Shown one piece after another: positions 1 to 8,704 of a stretch of 47,639 bases of DNA. The stretch comes from Ferruginivarius sediminum (lineage in GTDB: Bacteria > Pseudomonadota > Alphaproteobacteria > Kiloniellales > Rhodovibrionaceae), in assembly GCF_003344765.1 (NCBI RefSeq), contig NZ_QPMH01000023.1, forward strand, positions 1-47,639. The letters are read 5' to 3'. A model generated the notes under the pieces. That model was not told where the DNA came from. It saw only the letters and a program-made list of their open reading frames with translations, and ran no database searches. Every line of letters starts with the position of its first letter. Within the stretch, counting starts at the first letter, position 1. The translations under genes were made by a program, and so were the position numbers.

Positions 1-110
1 CCACCACCGCCGGGAATGCAACGCCCTCGATCCCAGCCCGCGCTCAGACATCGCCGCCCGAAAATCCAACGGTTGAGCGCGCCTCGGCCGGGTTTTTCAG
101 CGTCCTGCTA
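1..110 (-). mobile_element. Terminal segment of an insertion sequence (left border)
   Basis: These 110 bases are the exact reverse complement of 47529-47638, so the same IS end closes both borders of the window and the element body lies outside on each side. Read outward, the element begins GCAGGACGCTGAAAAACCC. At both junctions the base pair TA sits directly next to GCAGG (CCTA here read outward, CTTA at the right border). That would suit an element that duplicates TA or YTA, such as IS630 or some IS5-group members, but the family cannot be decided without the transposase. Bases 111-400 up to the first gene hold no gene I can identify. Confidence 0.8.
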
Positions 111-400
111 GGCTTACTTGCCTTATCTGCTTCCTCTTCAGCACCGTTTCCTGGACGCGTCCGCCGGCTACCTGTCTGGGCCAGTGTCGCCTGCCAGTAA
201 TTAAAGGCGGCACATTTCATATTACATCAGCCTTTGGTTGCATCTATGCGATCGGATAGCTTAACTTATTCGAACTGATAAGATTACCGAGAGGGGTATG
301 ATCGGGGCGACCCAAAACTATATCAAGGCTACCTTTATGAAGTTCCATCCAGAAAAAATCACAGAAACGTCGGTATACCACCCTGGCAGAGGAGCAAATT

Positions 401-1804
401 TTGACAAATAGAAAGGTTGAATATCGAATCGATTATGAAAATGGTTCATATGATCGTGATCAGTACGATTTTGATATTAGTGCAGTGGGGGCGGCTGGGC
501 TTCGGGAGTTGCTTGAACAGGCACCTTCATCTCCCGTTATCGGGTCGTTGATAAGCCACCTTGTAACTGGAGGTCCAGACCTGCGCTGGCTGGAGGGTGG
601 TCCGGGTCACGGACGAGAGGTGCGGGGGGCGTTCTCCAACATTTTCGCGCGCTTCTTCGCGCGAGCGTATCTTGAGGGCAAAGGGTACCGCTATTTTTCC
701 CCAATCAGCCGGGATGTCGAGCGGATCGCCGACAATCTCTATGTTATCCGCCCCTCTGAAGGCGGGGACATGGCCGACTGGTTATGCAGCAAGACGGAGG
801 ACGCGAACAACGACGCAGACATTGCCCTCGGAGAGGCCAAGGGACTCCGTCGACAACTCAATTTCAAGGACGGCCTTAACACCCAAACGCTACGCAAGGC
901 CAACGCCCAACTCCGAAATACGCTTGTCTATCGCACCGATGACCCGGACGCGGCGAGGCGCAAAGACGCCCTGCGGGTCAAGGGTTTTGCAGTTCTTTTC
1001 CGCTGGGCCAACGAAAGGAACGCTCTCGAACCAAGAATGCGGGTGTTGGATCCCGACACGCTTGGCGAATCCGTGCAACCAGAGGTGTATCGGGATGTCG
1101 GGCCGCAGATTGCGGCCGCTCACATGTCGAATTTCCTCAACGGCCTGGGTTTCCAAGATATCGCTGGGCGCTTACAGCCGAGGCTCCGGACGACCCCTTC
1201 AAAAGAGGCAATTCGGTCCATGCTCGAGGCTTATATGCAAAGGCTGGATGAAAGGACTGCAGATCTTGGCCTGACAAGCCAAGATGAATTGCCGAGCGAA
1301 GAAACTGCGCGTATGGAATACGTAAAAATTACCAAAAGGCAGATATGTTTACTTGAAACACGTATCGATGAGCTTGCCGAAACCTATGCATCGGCCTTAA
1401 CGGCTTCACTCGTATATAGGGAAGAATACACGCCACGCTTCCGGCATGCGGTCCGCCTGGCCAACGGCCCCCTGCAGGATGTGAAGTTCTTGGGCACTTT
1501 GATCGGGGCGAAAGGTTTCGTGCCGGCCCCCGATGTCCGGGATCTGGTGGCCGCGATCCGGCGAACGCCCGCGCTCGGCGAACACTTTCTTTTCGTCGGC
1601 CAGGCGGTCGAGACATTGCGAAATCCGCTCGAACGTGGCTGGCGTTCAGGCACCTTTCTGCCGCAGCGGATTAAAGACCGCATCGGAGAGGCCAGAGCCA
1701 CGGCCGTCCAGGATGTCGCAGACCCGGGCATCCAGGTGTCGCCTGCCGGCGCTGTCGTGGGTCCTGCGTCGATGATTGCCGTTCAGGAGAAAGTTAGAAT
1801 ATAA
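401..1804 (+). CDS. Unknown protein, possible PD-(D/E)xK nuclease
   Basis: 467 residues. The TTG start at 401 is supported by GAGGAG seven bases upstream, and no ATG fits better. I do not recognise the family. Residues 138-147 read DADIALGEAK, which resembles the D...ExK metal-binding core of PD-(D/E)xK nucleases (D138 or D140, E145, K147). The following segment is basic and polar. Residues 270-350 look helical. The gene converges on hsdM with only 9 bases between the stop codons, so it is not in the R-M operon, but its position beside a type I system suggests a restriction or defence role. The nuclease call is inference from one short motif. The protein could equally be a non-enzymatic defence factor. 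Confidence 0.45.
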   Translation: MTNRKVEYRIDYENGSYDRDQYDFDISAVGAAGLRELLEQAPSSPVIGSLISHLVTGGPDLRWLEGGPGHGREVRGAFSNIFARFFARAYLEGKGYRYFSPISRDVERIADNLYVIRPSEGGDMADWLCSKTEDANNDADIALGEAKGLRRQLNFKDGLNTQTLRKANAQLRNTLVYRTDDPDAARRKDALRVKGFAVLFRWANERNALEPRMRVLDPDTLGESVQPEVYRDVGPQIAAAHMSNFLNGLGFQDIAGRLQPRLRTTPSKEAIRSMLEAYMQRLDERTADLGLTSQDELPSEETARMEYVKITKRQICLLETRIDELAETYASALTASLVYREEYTPRFRHAVRLANGPLQDVKFLGTLIGAKGFVPAPDVRDLVAAIRRTPALGEHFLFVGQAVETLRNPLERGWRSGTFLPQRIKDRIGEARATAVQDVADPGIQVSPAGAVVGPASMIAVQEKVRI

Positions 1805-1813
1805 AAGTATCGC

Positions 1814-3301
1814 CTACTCTGCCGCGTCCTTCTCCGGCGTTTCCTTCTCCCCGCCGCCCGACAGCTCCTCGGCCACGCTTCGGAACTGCTCCAGCGCAGC
1901 CTCCAGGTTCTCCACGATCTCGGCGGCCAGGACCTCCGGCGCGGGCAGACTGTCCGCGTCCTCCAGGCTCTCGTCCTTGAGCCAGAAGATGTCGAGGTTC
2001 GCCTTGTCCCGCGCCACGAGCTCGTCATAGCTGAAGCACCGGAAGCGCTCGCTCTCCTCGCGTTCGGCACGCCGGCCCGGTTTGAAGCAGGCGACGAAGT
2101 CGTCGAGATGGTGGCGCTCCAACGGGCGCTCCTTCAGCGTGAAGTGCTGGTTGGTGCGCAGGTCATAGATCCAGAGGTGCTTGGTCCAGGGCGTCTCCGC
2201 GGCCGGCTTCTTGTCGAAGAACAGCACGTTCGCCTTCACGCCCGGCTTGTAGAATATGCCGGTGGGCAGACGCAGCAGGGTGTGGAAGTCGAAGCGCTCC
2301 AGCAGCTTGCGGCGGATGCGCTCGCCCGCGCCGCCCTCGAAGAGCACGTTGTCGGGCAGCACGACCGCGGCGGAGCCGTTCTCCGCAAGAATCGTCGTGA
2401 TGTGCTGCAGGAAGTTGAGCTGCTTGTTGCTGGTGGTCGCGATGAAGTCCTGGCGCTCATAAGTCATTGCCTCCCGACCCGCCGCGCCGTCGGCGCCGAC
2501 GAAGGTATAGCTGCTCTTCTTGCCGAACGGCGGGTTGGTCAGGACCTTGTCGTAGCGACGCCCGTCGTCATCGATCAGGGAATCGCCCTGGGCGACAGGA
2601 GCCTCCTCTTCGCCGCCGATACCGTGCAGGTAAAGGTTCATGGCGCACAGGCGCACCACGCCGTCGGTGATGTCGCGTCCGGTGAAGGTCTCGCGGCGAA
2701 GCCTGCGCAGGCGCGTGCGGTCCTTCTCGCCCTTGCGCATGTGCTCGTAGGCGGCGATCAGGAAGCCGCCGGTGCCGCAGGCCGGATCGTGCACACTCTC
2801 GCCGATCCCAGGCTGCATGACCTCCACGATGGCGTCGATCAGAGGCCGCGGCGTGAAGTACTGGCCGGCGCCAGTTTTGCTTTCGCTGGCCGTGCGTTCC
2901 AGCAGGTCCTCGTAGATGTTGCCCTTAACATCGACCGGCAGGCCGATCCAGGTCTCGGCGTCAATCAGCGAGACCAGGCGGCGCAGCTTCGCCGGGTCCT
3001 GGATCTTGTTCTGCGCCTTGCGGTAAATCGTGCCCAGCAGGCCCGGCTGCGTCGCCAGCGCCTCCAGCGTGTGACGGTACTGCTGCTCCAGTTCCGGCCC
3101 GCTCTTTCCCTTCAAATCGCCCCAGCGGTAGCCCTCGGGGACGAGCGAAGGCTCATTCATGTTCTCCGCTCGCTCCTCATCCATCTTAAGGAATAGGAGG
3201 CAGGTGATCTGCTCGACGTAGTCGGCCACCCCGACGCCGTCGTCGTAGAGGACATTGGCGTAGCTCCAGACCTTCTGCGCCAGCTCGCGCGCGTCCTTCA
3301 T
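1814..3301 (-). CDS. hsdM: Type I restriction-modification DNA methyltransferase subunit HsdM
   Basis: 495 residues, a normal HsdM length. HsdM transfers a methyl group from S-adenosylmethionine to adenine within the sequence chosen by HsdS. The N-terminal helical HsdM domain is visible (MKDARELAQKVWSYANVL). It is followed by the TGAGQYFTPRPL segment, motif I DPACGTGGF (SAM binding) and the catalytic motif IV NPPF, which marks an N6-adenine enzyme. The C-terminus is charged and probably contacts HsdS. It is the last gene of the minus-strand operon, separated from hsdS by an unrelated AT-rich gene. That is unusual, since hsdM and hsdS normally adjoin. It looks intact. Confidence 0.95.
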   Translation of the reverse strand: MKDARELAQKVWSYANVLYDDGVGVADYVEQITCLLFLKMDEERAENMNEPSLVPEGYRWGDLKGKSGPELEQQYRHTLEALATQPGLLGTIYRKAQNKIQDPAKLRRLVSLIDAETWIGLPVDVKGNIYEDLLERTASESKTGAGQYFTPRPLIDAIVEVMQPGIGESVHDPACGTGGFLIAAYEHMRKGEKDRTRLRRLRRETFTGRDITDGVVRLCAMNLYLHGIGGEEEAPVAQGDSLIDDDGRRYDKVLTNPPFGKKSSYTFVGADGAAGREAMTYERQDFIATTSNKQLNFLQHITTILAENGSAAVVLPDNVLFEGGAGERIRRKLLERFDFHTLLRLPTGIFYKPGVKANVLFFDKKPAAETPWTKHLWIYDLRTNQHFTLKERPLERHHLDDFVACFKPGRRAEREESERFRCFSYDELVARDKANLDIFWLKDESLEDADSLPAPEVLAAEIVENLEAALEQFRSVAEELSGGGEKETPEKDAAE

Positions 3302-3355
3302 GTGCCCACACTCTTTGTCACAATATTAAAACCGAAAAGCGCCACAATACCTCCA

Positions 3356-3829
3356 CTAGAATAGGCTGTTATTCGAATTACTGTATATTGCACGGGCTGC
3401 CATGATGGATTTATCCAAGAACTCTTTTACGTCAAAGCGCAGCTCCCACTTATCTCCCTTCTGGTTGTATCCAGTCAAAATTAATTCATGTTTTCCGTTA
3501 CTCAAATCAAAATCGCCTTGCAAGTTTTGATGTTGTATTTTATCGCATATATCCCGAATGCTCGCATATTTTTTTTGTTGGGAATTGTAAAAGTACAATG
3601 TCCCGCAACTGTCAGTTAGGAACCTACGCCCATTCGCGTGATCGTTTTCCCGCAGTCGGCTTGAAAAACGATAAAGTTTTTCCCAAGCATACTGGGATAT
3701 AGTATTCGCTCGGCTCTTGGATTTCACATCCGGATTGACCTGGGTCATTATCTTGAAAAATTCTTCGGAATACCCTCTTATATATTCGACGTATTCTTCA
3801 GCGATCACATCGAAAGATTTATCGCCCAT
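3356..3829 (-). CDS. Unknown 157-residue protein inserted between hsdS and hsdM
   Basis: 157 residues, starting MGDKSFDVIAEEYVEYIRGY, with no domain I recognise. It is rich in aromatic and charged residues and has no signal peptide or membrane segment. Its base composition is clearly more AT-rich than hsdM and hsdR, which suggests a separate origin. It lies in the same orientation as the R-M genes, 54 bases before hsdM and 129 bases after hsdS, so it is probably co-transcribed. Genes nested inside type I loci are often other defence or regulatory genes, but nothing in this sequence shows which. Confidence 0.6.
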   Translation of the reverse strand: MGDKSFDVIAEEYVEYIRGYSEEFFKIMTQVNPDVKSKSRANTISQYAWEKLYRFSSRLRENDHANGRRFLTDSCGTLYFYNSQQKKYASIRDICDKIQHQNLQGDFDLSNGKHELILTGYNQKGDKWELRFDVKEFLDKSIMAARAIYSNSNNSLF

Positions 3830-3958
3830 TCCTACGAACCCCTAAAACGGACTAACAGACAACTGCACTGAGGCAGGATTTAGATATACATAATTCTCAA
3901 GCTGTAATTACATTTCAACATTCCCTTCAAGGACTAAACACATGATTGCAAGACTGAT

Positions 3959-5440
3959 CTACTCCGTCGCGACCTCAGTTTTACGCGGCCGCCCACGCCG
4001 GCTGGACGTCCGGGGACCCCGATCTCGCTCCGCGTGAATACGGGCCAGCAGCTCCGAGGCCGGTTCGTCGTCCGGGTCCTGCGCGACGAGACGGCCGGAG
4101 AAGGCGGAATTCAGGATGGACCGGCGGAGGGAATTGGCTCGCTCCCTTCCACCCGTGATGTCTCTCTCAATCACCTCTAGTCCATCGAATGCAGCACGTA
4201 GCCGCCGGGAGATTTCACGCCGCTCCGTTACAGGGGGAAACGGCAGAGCAATGCTCTTAAATCGCTCTAAACTCACTTTTTGTTGGGCCACGCCAGTTGT
4301 AATCTTTCGAATTTGTGACTTCACAACAGAAGAATGAATTGCATGCACAAAAAAATCAGTATCCTCAATTTCAAGGTCCGGAGTTATTTTGATACAGTCT
4401 GCCGTTATAATAGCTTCTCCCAGGTCTTGTGGGTAAAGGCAGGCGTCACCAGGAGGGTCACCCATTTTGGTCACCAGTATATCTCCCGACCGGACCGTAT
4501 GTGACTTGAGCTCTAATGCCTTATCCGGAGAAATATATTTCGGGTTCTGAGATGAGAACAACCCGGTTCTTATATGACGTACAAATATCAATGGAACGCC
4601 TTCCGCCCGGTAGTCAGATACCTTCAGGCTGCTTCCAAATGGCCCGATGGTAATTGCATTTCTTGAGGAATTGGAAATCTCGTCAGGAGAAATCCACACC
4701 CAATTTTTGGGGATATCTAACTGAACACGCTCCAAATTCGGGCGCACCGGACACTTAGGTTTCGTGGATATAAGTTTAGATCTCTCGGCTGCGGCACCGT
4801 CATCCTCTCCAGAAGCTGACCGCCATCCCCGTGTCATTTCGCCTGTGAAAGCCGCATGCAGAAGTGACTGCCGATAACTGGCGAGCTTGCGGTCGACCGC
4901 GTCCAGGCTCTCGACGCCGTTCGCGATGTCACTCAGCAGCGCCTGGATCTTCTCGACGATGCGGCGTTGTTCGGATAGGGGTGGCAAATTGATCGGGAAT
5001 TCTTGGAACTCATTGAAATCGATACGAGGGCGATCGCCGCCGACTTTGTGCGAAGCAAAGTGTACGAAGTCTGGCGCGTTCAGCCGAAGGCCGACAAATC
5101 TAGGATCCAAGCCAGCCGGCGTCGGAAGCACGATGAATTCGGCGGAGCATACTCCCTCGAAGTTCGGACTGACGACCTTGTTCAAATACGGCCGGAGGCG
5201 GCCGTAAAGGATGTCACCTGGATAAAACCGGCTAGCCGCACTCCTCATTGCACCGAATGACCGGGTTGCGAGAAGGCGCATCGAGTGGCTCTCGACATCC
5301 TCCATCCCGATGAACGGTAGGCTAGGTGACTGGCTTGGGGTGACTTTCTCTTTACGCGGTTGAACCAACTCACCGATTGTCGCTCGTGCCCACCCCGCCG
5401 GCAACTCCTGCGCCAGCGCCTCCCCCGTGCGGTCGCTCAT
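3959..5440 (-). CDS. hsdS: Type I restriction-modification specificity subunit HsdS
   Basis: 493 residues with the classical duplicated layout. The first target-recognition domain covers roughly residues 15-150 and is closed by a conserved helix (PPLSEQRRIVEKIQALL). The second covers about 235-400 and ends in the matching helix (FPPVTERREISRRLRAAF). The two domains set the two halves of the bipartite recognition sequence and the helices act as the molecular ruler between them. The start codon overlaps the hsdR stop by 4 bases (ATGA), so the genes are translationally coupled. The second domain is richer in A and T than the rest, as expected for recognition domains that are swapped by recombination. 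Confidence 0.93.
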   Translation of the reverse strand: MSDRTGEALAQELPAGWARATIGELVQPRKEKVTPSQSPSLPFIGMEDVESHSMRLLATRSFGAMRSAASRFYPGDILYGRLRPYLNKVVSPNFEGVCSAEFIVLPTPAGLDPRFVGLRLNAPDFVHFASHKVGGDRPRIDFNEFQEFPINLPPLSEQRRIVEKIQALLSDIANGVESLDAVDRKLASYRQSLLHAAFTGEMTRGWRSASGEDDGAAAERSKLISTKPKCPVRPNLERVQLDIPKNWVWISPDEISNSSRNAITIGPFGSSLKVSDYRAEGVPLIFVRHIRTGLFSSQNPKYISPDKALELKSHTVRSGDILVTKMGDPPGDACLYPQDLGEAIITADCIKITPDLEIEDTDFFVHAIHSSVVKSQIRKITTGVAQQKVSLERFKSIALPFPPVTERREISRRLRAAFDGLEVIERDITGGRERANSLRRSILNSAFSGRLVAQDPDDEPASELLARIHAERDRGPRTSSRRGRPRKTEVATE

Positions 5441-8184
5441 GCCACCAGACTTTCCTGAAGGTCCTCGAGAATCGGGTCCAGCTCGTTGCCGAACACCTGG
5501 CGGACCTTAACGAGGCCGCCGCGGTCAGTGAAGTCGGGATGTTCCTTGAAGTCCTCGCGGCTGATCTCGGCGTTGGCGGCGAGGTGGTCTTTGATCGCGG
5601 TCAGCCATTCGAGCTGCTCGGCGCTGAAGTCGCGGCCAGCGTCGCGCTGGCGCTGCAGCCAGGCCTGGAAGCGGCGCTCGGCGATTTCGGGGAAGGGCTC
5701 CAGCTCCTCGGCCTCGCCCATCGCGTACCAGACCAGCGAGACGATGTTGGTCAGCAGCGTCTCCGGCCCGGCGCCGCGCACGCGCGACTCGTCCAGGCGC
5801 CGGAACGCCTGCCAGACGTGCGCGGGGTTCAAGTTGTAGGGCGGCTGGCGCAGCTTGTCGGCCAGCTCCCGGACTGCGTCGTAGGTCAGGTGGCGCTGGC
5901 CGTAAGGGCGTTCGTAGAGGATCTGCAGGGCGGTGAGATTGGCCTTGTTGTCCTCGATGAACTGCTTGAAGCGCTGGGTGGTTTCCTGAGCCCGCTCCAG
6001 ATCGAAGCCCGCCTCGGTGACGACGTCCTGCGTCACCTCGTCGATCACCAGGTCAGCGCGCTGGCGGGCACGCATGACGGCCTCGCGCAGCTCCGCTTTG
6101 GCGAACGGTCGGCTGGCGCGCTCGCGCAAGTCTTCGGCGACGGCGGCGTGCTCCTGGTCGCTGTAGGTGGGCCCGTGCGCCTCCCTGGTCCGGGTCTCGA
6201 TCGTATCGGGGTCGATGGCGTCGAGCAGATGGTTGGACAGATGGCGCAAGTCCTCGCCGCCCGAGGCGTCCTTGATCCGCGCGCGATCCTCGTCGGAGAC
6301 CTCGCGGTCGAGGCGTGACAGGCGTCCGGCCAGGCTGCTCAGCGTGTCCTCCGAAGGGTTGCCGGCCGCCACGTCCTGCAGCAGCCGCTGGAAGGACACA
6401 CTACGCCGGCGTTCCAGCGGCTGGTTGTCGCTCTTGCGGCTGTCGCTCACGCCGACCGCGTCGATCAGCAGGAAGCGCGTCTTCGCGTGGGCATCGGGCG
6501 TCACCTGGCGCAGGTCGGTGTCGCTGATGGTGCGGGCGCCGCGGCCCTTCATCTGCTCGAAGTAGATCTCCGAGCGGACGTCGCGCATGAAGATCACGAC
6601 CTCGATCGGCCGGATATCGGTGCCGGTGGAGATCATATCGACCGTCACCGCGATGCGCGGATAGGGGTCGTTGCGGAACGAGGTGATCAGGCCCTCGGGC
6701 TTCTCTCCGCTGGTGCGATACGTGATCTTCTTGACGAAGTCGTTGCCCTTGCCGAAGACCTCGCGGGCGTGGCGGACGATGTTTTCGGCGTGGTTGTCGT
6801 CCTTCGCGAAGATCAGTGTCTTCGGGACCCAAGTGCGGTCCGGAAAGAGCTCCTCCCTGAGCTTGTTGCGATAGGCCGTCAGCACGGTGCGGATCTGGTC
6901 GTGGGTGACCACCGAGCGGTCGAGTTGGGACGCTTGGTACTCAAGGTCCTCGTCCAATTGCTCCCATCGCAGCATGCGCGTGCGGCGGTCCATATAGGCG
7001 ACCTGCCACCCAGCCTCGACGGTCGCGCCCTGCGTGCCGACCTGCGTGCGCAGCTTGTAGATGTCGAAGCCGACGTTGACGCCGTCGGCGACCGAGCGTT
7101 CGTAGGGATATTCGGTGACGAGATTCTGCCGGAAGAAGCCCAGCGTCTGGCGCGAGGGCGTGGCGGTCAGGCCGATCAGGCGGGCATCGAAGTACTCCAG
7201 AACCTGGCGCCAGAGGTTGTAGATCGAGCGGTGGCACTCGTCGGTGACGATGAAGTCGAAGCTCTCGATCGGGATTTCGGGATTGTACGACACGGTGCGC
7301 GCCGTCACCGGGCCGCCCCTTTCGAAGTCCGATTCCTCCTCGTTTTCCGGGTCCAGCTCCTCGTCGCGCAGCATGGCGTAGAGGCGCTGGATCGTCGTGA
7401 TGACGACCTTGGCGTCCCTGTCGAAGCGGTTTGTTTGCAGGTGCTGGACGTTGTAGAGCGAGGTGAAGACGCGCCCGTCGTCTGGTGTGACGTACTTCGA
7501 GAACTCCGTCAGCGTCTGCTTGCCAAGCGCGCGCCGGTCGACCAGGAACAGGATCCGTTTGGCCCGGGCGAACTTGATCAGGCGATAGGCAAAGGTCACC
7601 GCCGTAAAGGTCTTGCCGGCGCCCGTCGCCATCTGGATGAGGGCACGGGTATCACCCCGGGCAAGCGAGCGCTCCAGCCCATCAATGGCGTCGAACTGGC
7701 AGTCGCGCAGGCCGGTGCGCTCCAGCGGTGGAATCTCCGCGACGCGCTGGGACAGCGCCTTTCCTTCGGCCAGCCAGGCGCGCAGCGTCTCTGGCCTATG
7801 GAAAGCGAAGACGCGACGGGCCCGCGGGTCCTGCTCGCGGCCATCGCTGAAGAAGGTCTCGACGCCGGTGCTCTCGTAGGTGAAGGGCAGCGGATCGGCG
7901 TGCTTGGCCAGGTTGTCGGGCAGTTGCGCGGCGTAGCCCTCGGACTGCTCCTCGACGCCGGAGAGCGTCGTGCCTTCCCGCTTCGCCTCGATGACGCCGG
8001 CGGCCTTGCCGTCGACGAACAGCAGGTAGTCCGAGGGTCCGGCCGGAAGCTGGAACTCGCGCACGGCCACGCCGGCGGCCGCGTGGCGATCATAGTGGGG
8101 GTAGTCCTGAACGACCCAGCCGGCCGCCGCCAAGAGGCGGTCGATCTCCGCGCGCGCTGCGTCTTCCGGGCCGGCGGGCGTCAA
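5437..8184 (-). CDS. hsdR: Type I restriction enzyme motor and nuclease subunit HsdR
   Basis: About 915 residues from a TTG at 8184 that overlaps the stop of the upstream small gene (TTGA). An upstream in-frame start at 8262 is possible but adds a basic stretch unlike the family. The N-terminal nuclease domain shows a PD-(D/E)xK core (DYLLFVDGKAAGVIEAKRE). Then follow the SF2 translocase motifs: Walker A ATGAGKT, motif II DECH, motif III TATP and the ISTGTD region. The C-terminal half is the helical assembly domain. HsdR pulls unmodified DNA past the complex and cuts it at a distance. The gene is intact. Confidence 0.94.
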   Translation of the reverse strand: MTPAGPEDAARAEIDRLLAAAGWVVQDYPHYDRHAAAGVAVREFQLPAGPSDYLLFVDGKAAGVIEAKREGTTLSGVEEQSEGYAAQLPDNLAKHADPLPFTYESTGVETFFSDGREQDPRARRVFAFHRPETLRAWLAEGKALSQRVAEIPPLERTGLRDCQFDAIDGLERSLARGDTRALIQMATGAGKTFTAVTFAYRLIKFARAKRILFLVDRRALGKQTLTEFSKYVTPDDGRVFTSLYNVQHLQTNRFDRDAKVVITTIQRLYAMLRDEELDPENEEESDFERGGPVTARTVSYNPEIPIESFDFIVTDECHRSIYNLWRQVLEYFDARLIGLTATPSRQTLGFFRQNLVTEYPYERSVADGVNVGFDIYKLRTQVGTQGATVEAGWQVAYMDRRTRMLRWEQLDEDLEYQASQLDRSVVTHDQIRTVLTAYRNKLREELFPDRTWVPKTLIFAKDDNHAENIVRHAREVFGKGNDFVKKITYRTSGEKPEGLITSFRNDPYPRIAVTVDMISTGTDIRPIEVVIFMRDVRSEIYFEQMKGRGARTISDTDLRQVTPDAHAKTRFLLIDAVGVSDSRKSDNQPLERRRSVSFQRLLQDVAAGNPSEDTLSSLAGRLSRLDREVSDEDRARIKDASGGEDLRHLSNHLLDAIDPDTIETRTREAHGPTYSDQEHAAVAEDLRERASRPFAKAELREAVMRARQRADLVIDEVTQDVVTEAGFDLERAQETTQRFKQFIEDNKANLTALQILYERPYGQRHLTYDAVRELADKLRQPPYNLNPAHVWQAFRRLDESRVRGAGPETLLTNIVSLVWYAMGEAEELEPFPEIAERRFQAWLQRQRDAGRDFSAEQLEWLTAIKDHLAANAEISREDFKEHPDFTDRGGLVKVRQVFGNELDPILEDLQESLVA

Positions 8185-8480
8185 GATGCGTCGAGCTCCA
8201 GGCGAAACCGTCCGCCGCCGAGCGGAATGAGATCGAAAACGGGCGGGGCGTCCTTGGGCCAAGGCGCCAGCCCCTGGCGGTAAAAGAGATCTCGGAGGAC
8301 CCGGCCCCGGAATTCAGGGCACTTTCGCCAGAAGCTCGGTGTTATTGAGAAACGGAACTCGGCGCCGTCGATTTCAACAAAGATGTGGTCCCAAGCGGGA
8401 TCGAAGTGTTCGTCGCGACTCCTTGCGCCCACCCGCACCCCATAACCGTTTCTGCCATTCGACCAGGCAGTAACCCTCAT
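8181..8480 (-). CDS. Small unknown protein, first gene of the type I R-M operon
   Basis: 99 residues if translation begins at the ATG at 8480, which has AAAAGGG about 9 bases upstream. Longer starts at 8498 (ATG) and 8510 (TTG) are also open. The protein begins MRVTAWSNGRNGYGVRVG and is small, tryptophan- and aromatic-rich, with no membrane segment. Its stop overlaps the proposed hsdR start, so it is translationally coupled to the restriction subunit and likely belongs to the R-M complex or its control. The family is not recognised. Confidence 0.6.
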   Translation of the reverse strand: MRVTAWSNGRNGYGVRVGARSRDEHFDPAWDHIFVEIDGAEFRFSITPSFWRKCPEFRGRVLRDLFYRQGLAPWPKDAPPVFDLIPLGGGRFRLELDAS

Positions 8481-8704
8481 GGCGTAAGCCCTTTTCATTC
8501 TTGCGGGCAAGGATATACAACCCGAAGCTGTTGTACAATCGGGTCTGCCCGAAACGTGGGATGGGCTATCCGAGGCACGATATCAGCAAGTGGTGCAAGC
8601 CGGTTGATGCCGATAAGAGCGCGATAGTCGTCGACCAGGTAGGTTGGCGGATGCATCGGCTTCCCACGGATTGCCAAGGGTTACCAGAATCAGGAGCGCT
8701 AGCG

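Noticed and set aside
6487..8283. 598-codon open frame on the plus strand across hsdR
   Set aside because: GC-rich antisense shadow. hsdR carries all helicase and nuclease motifs on the other strand.
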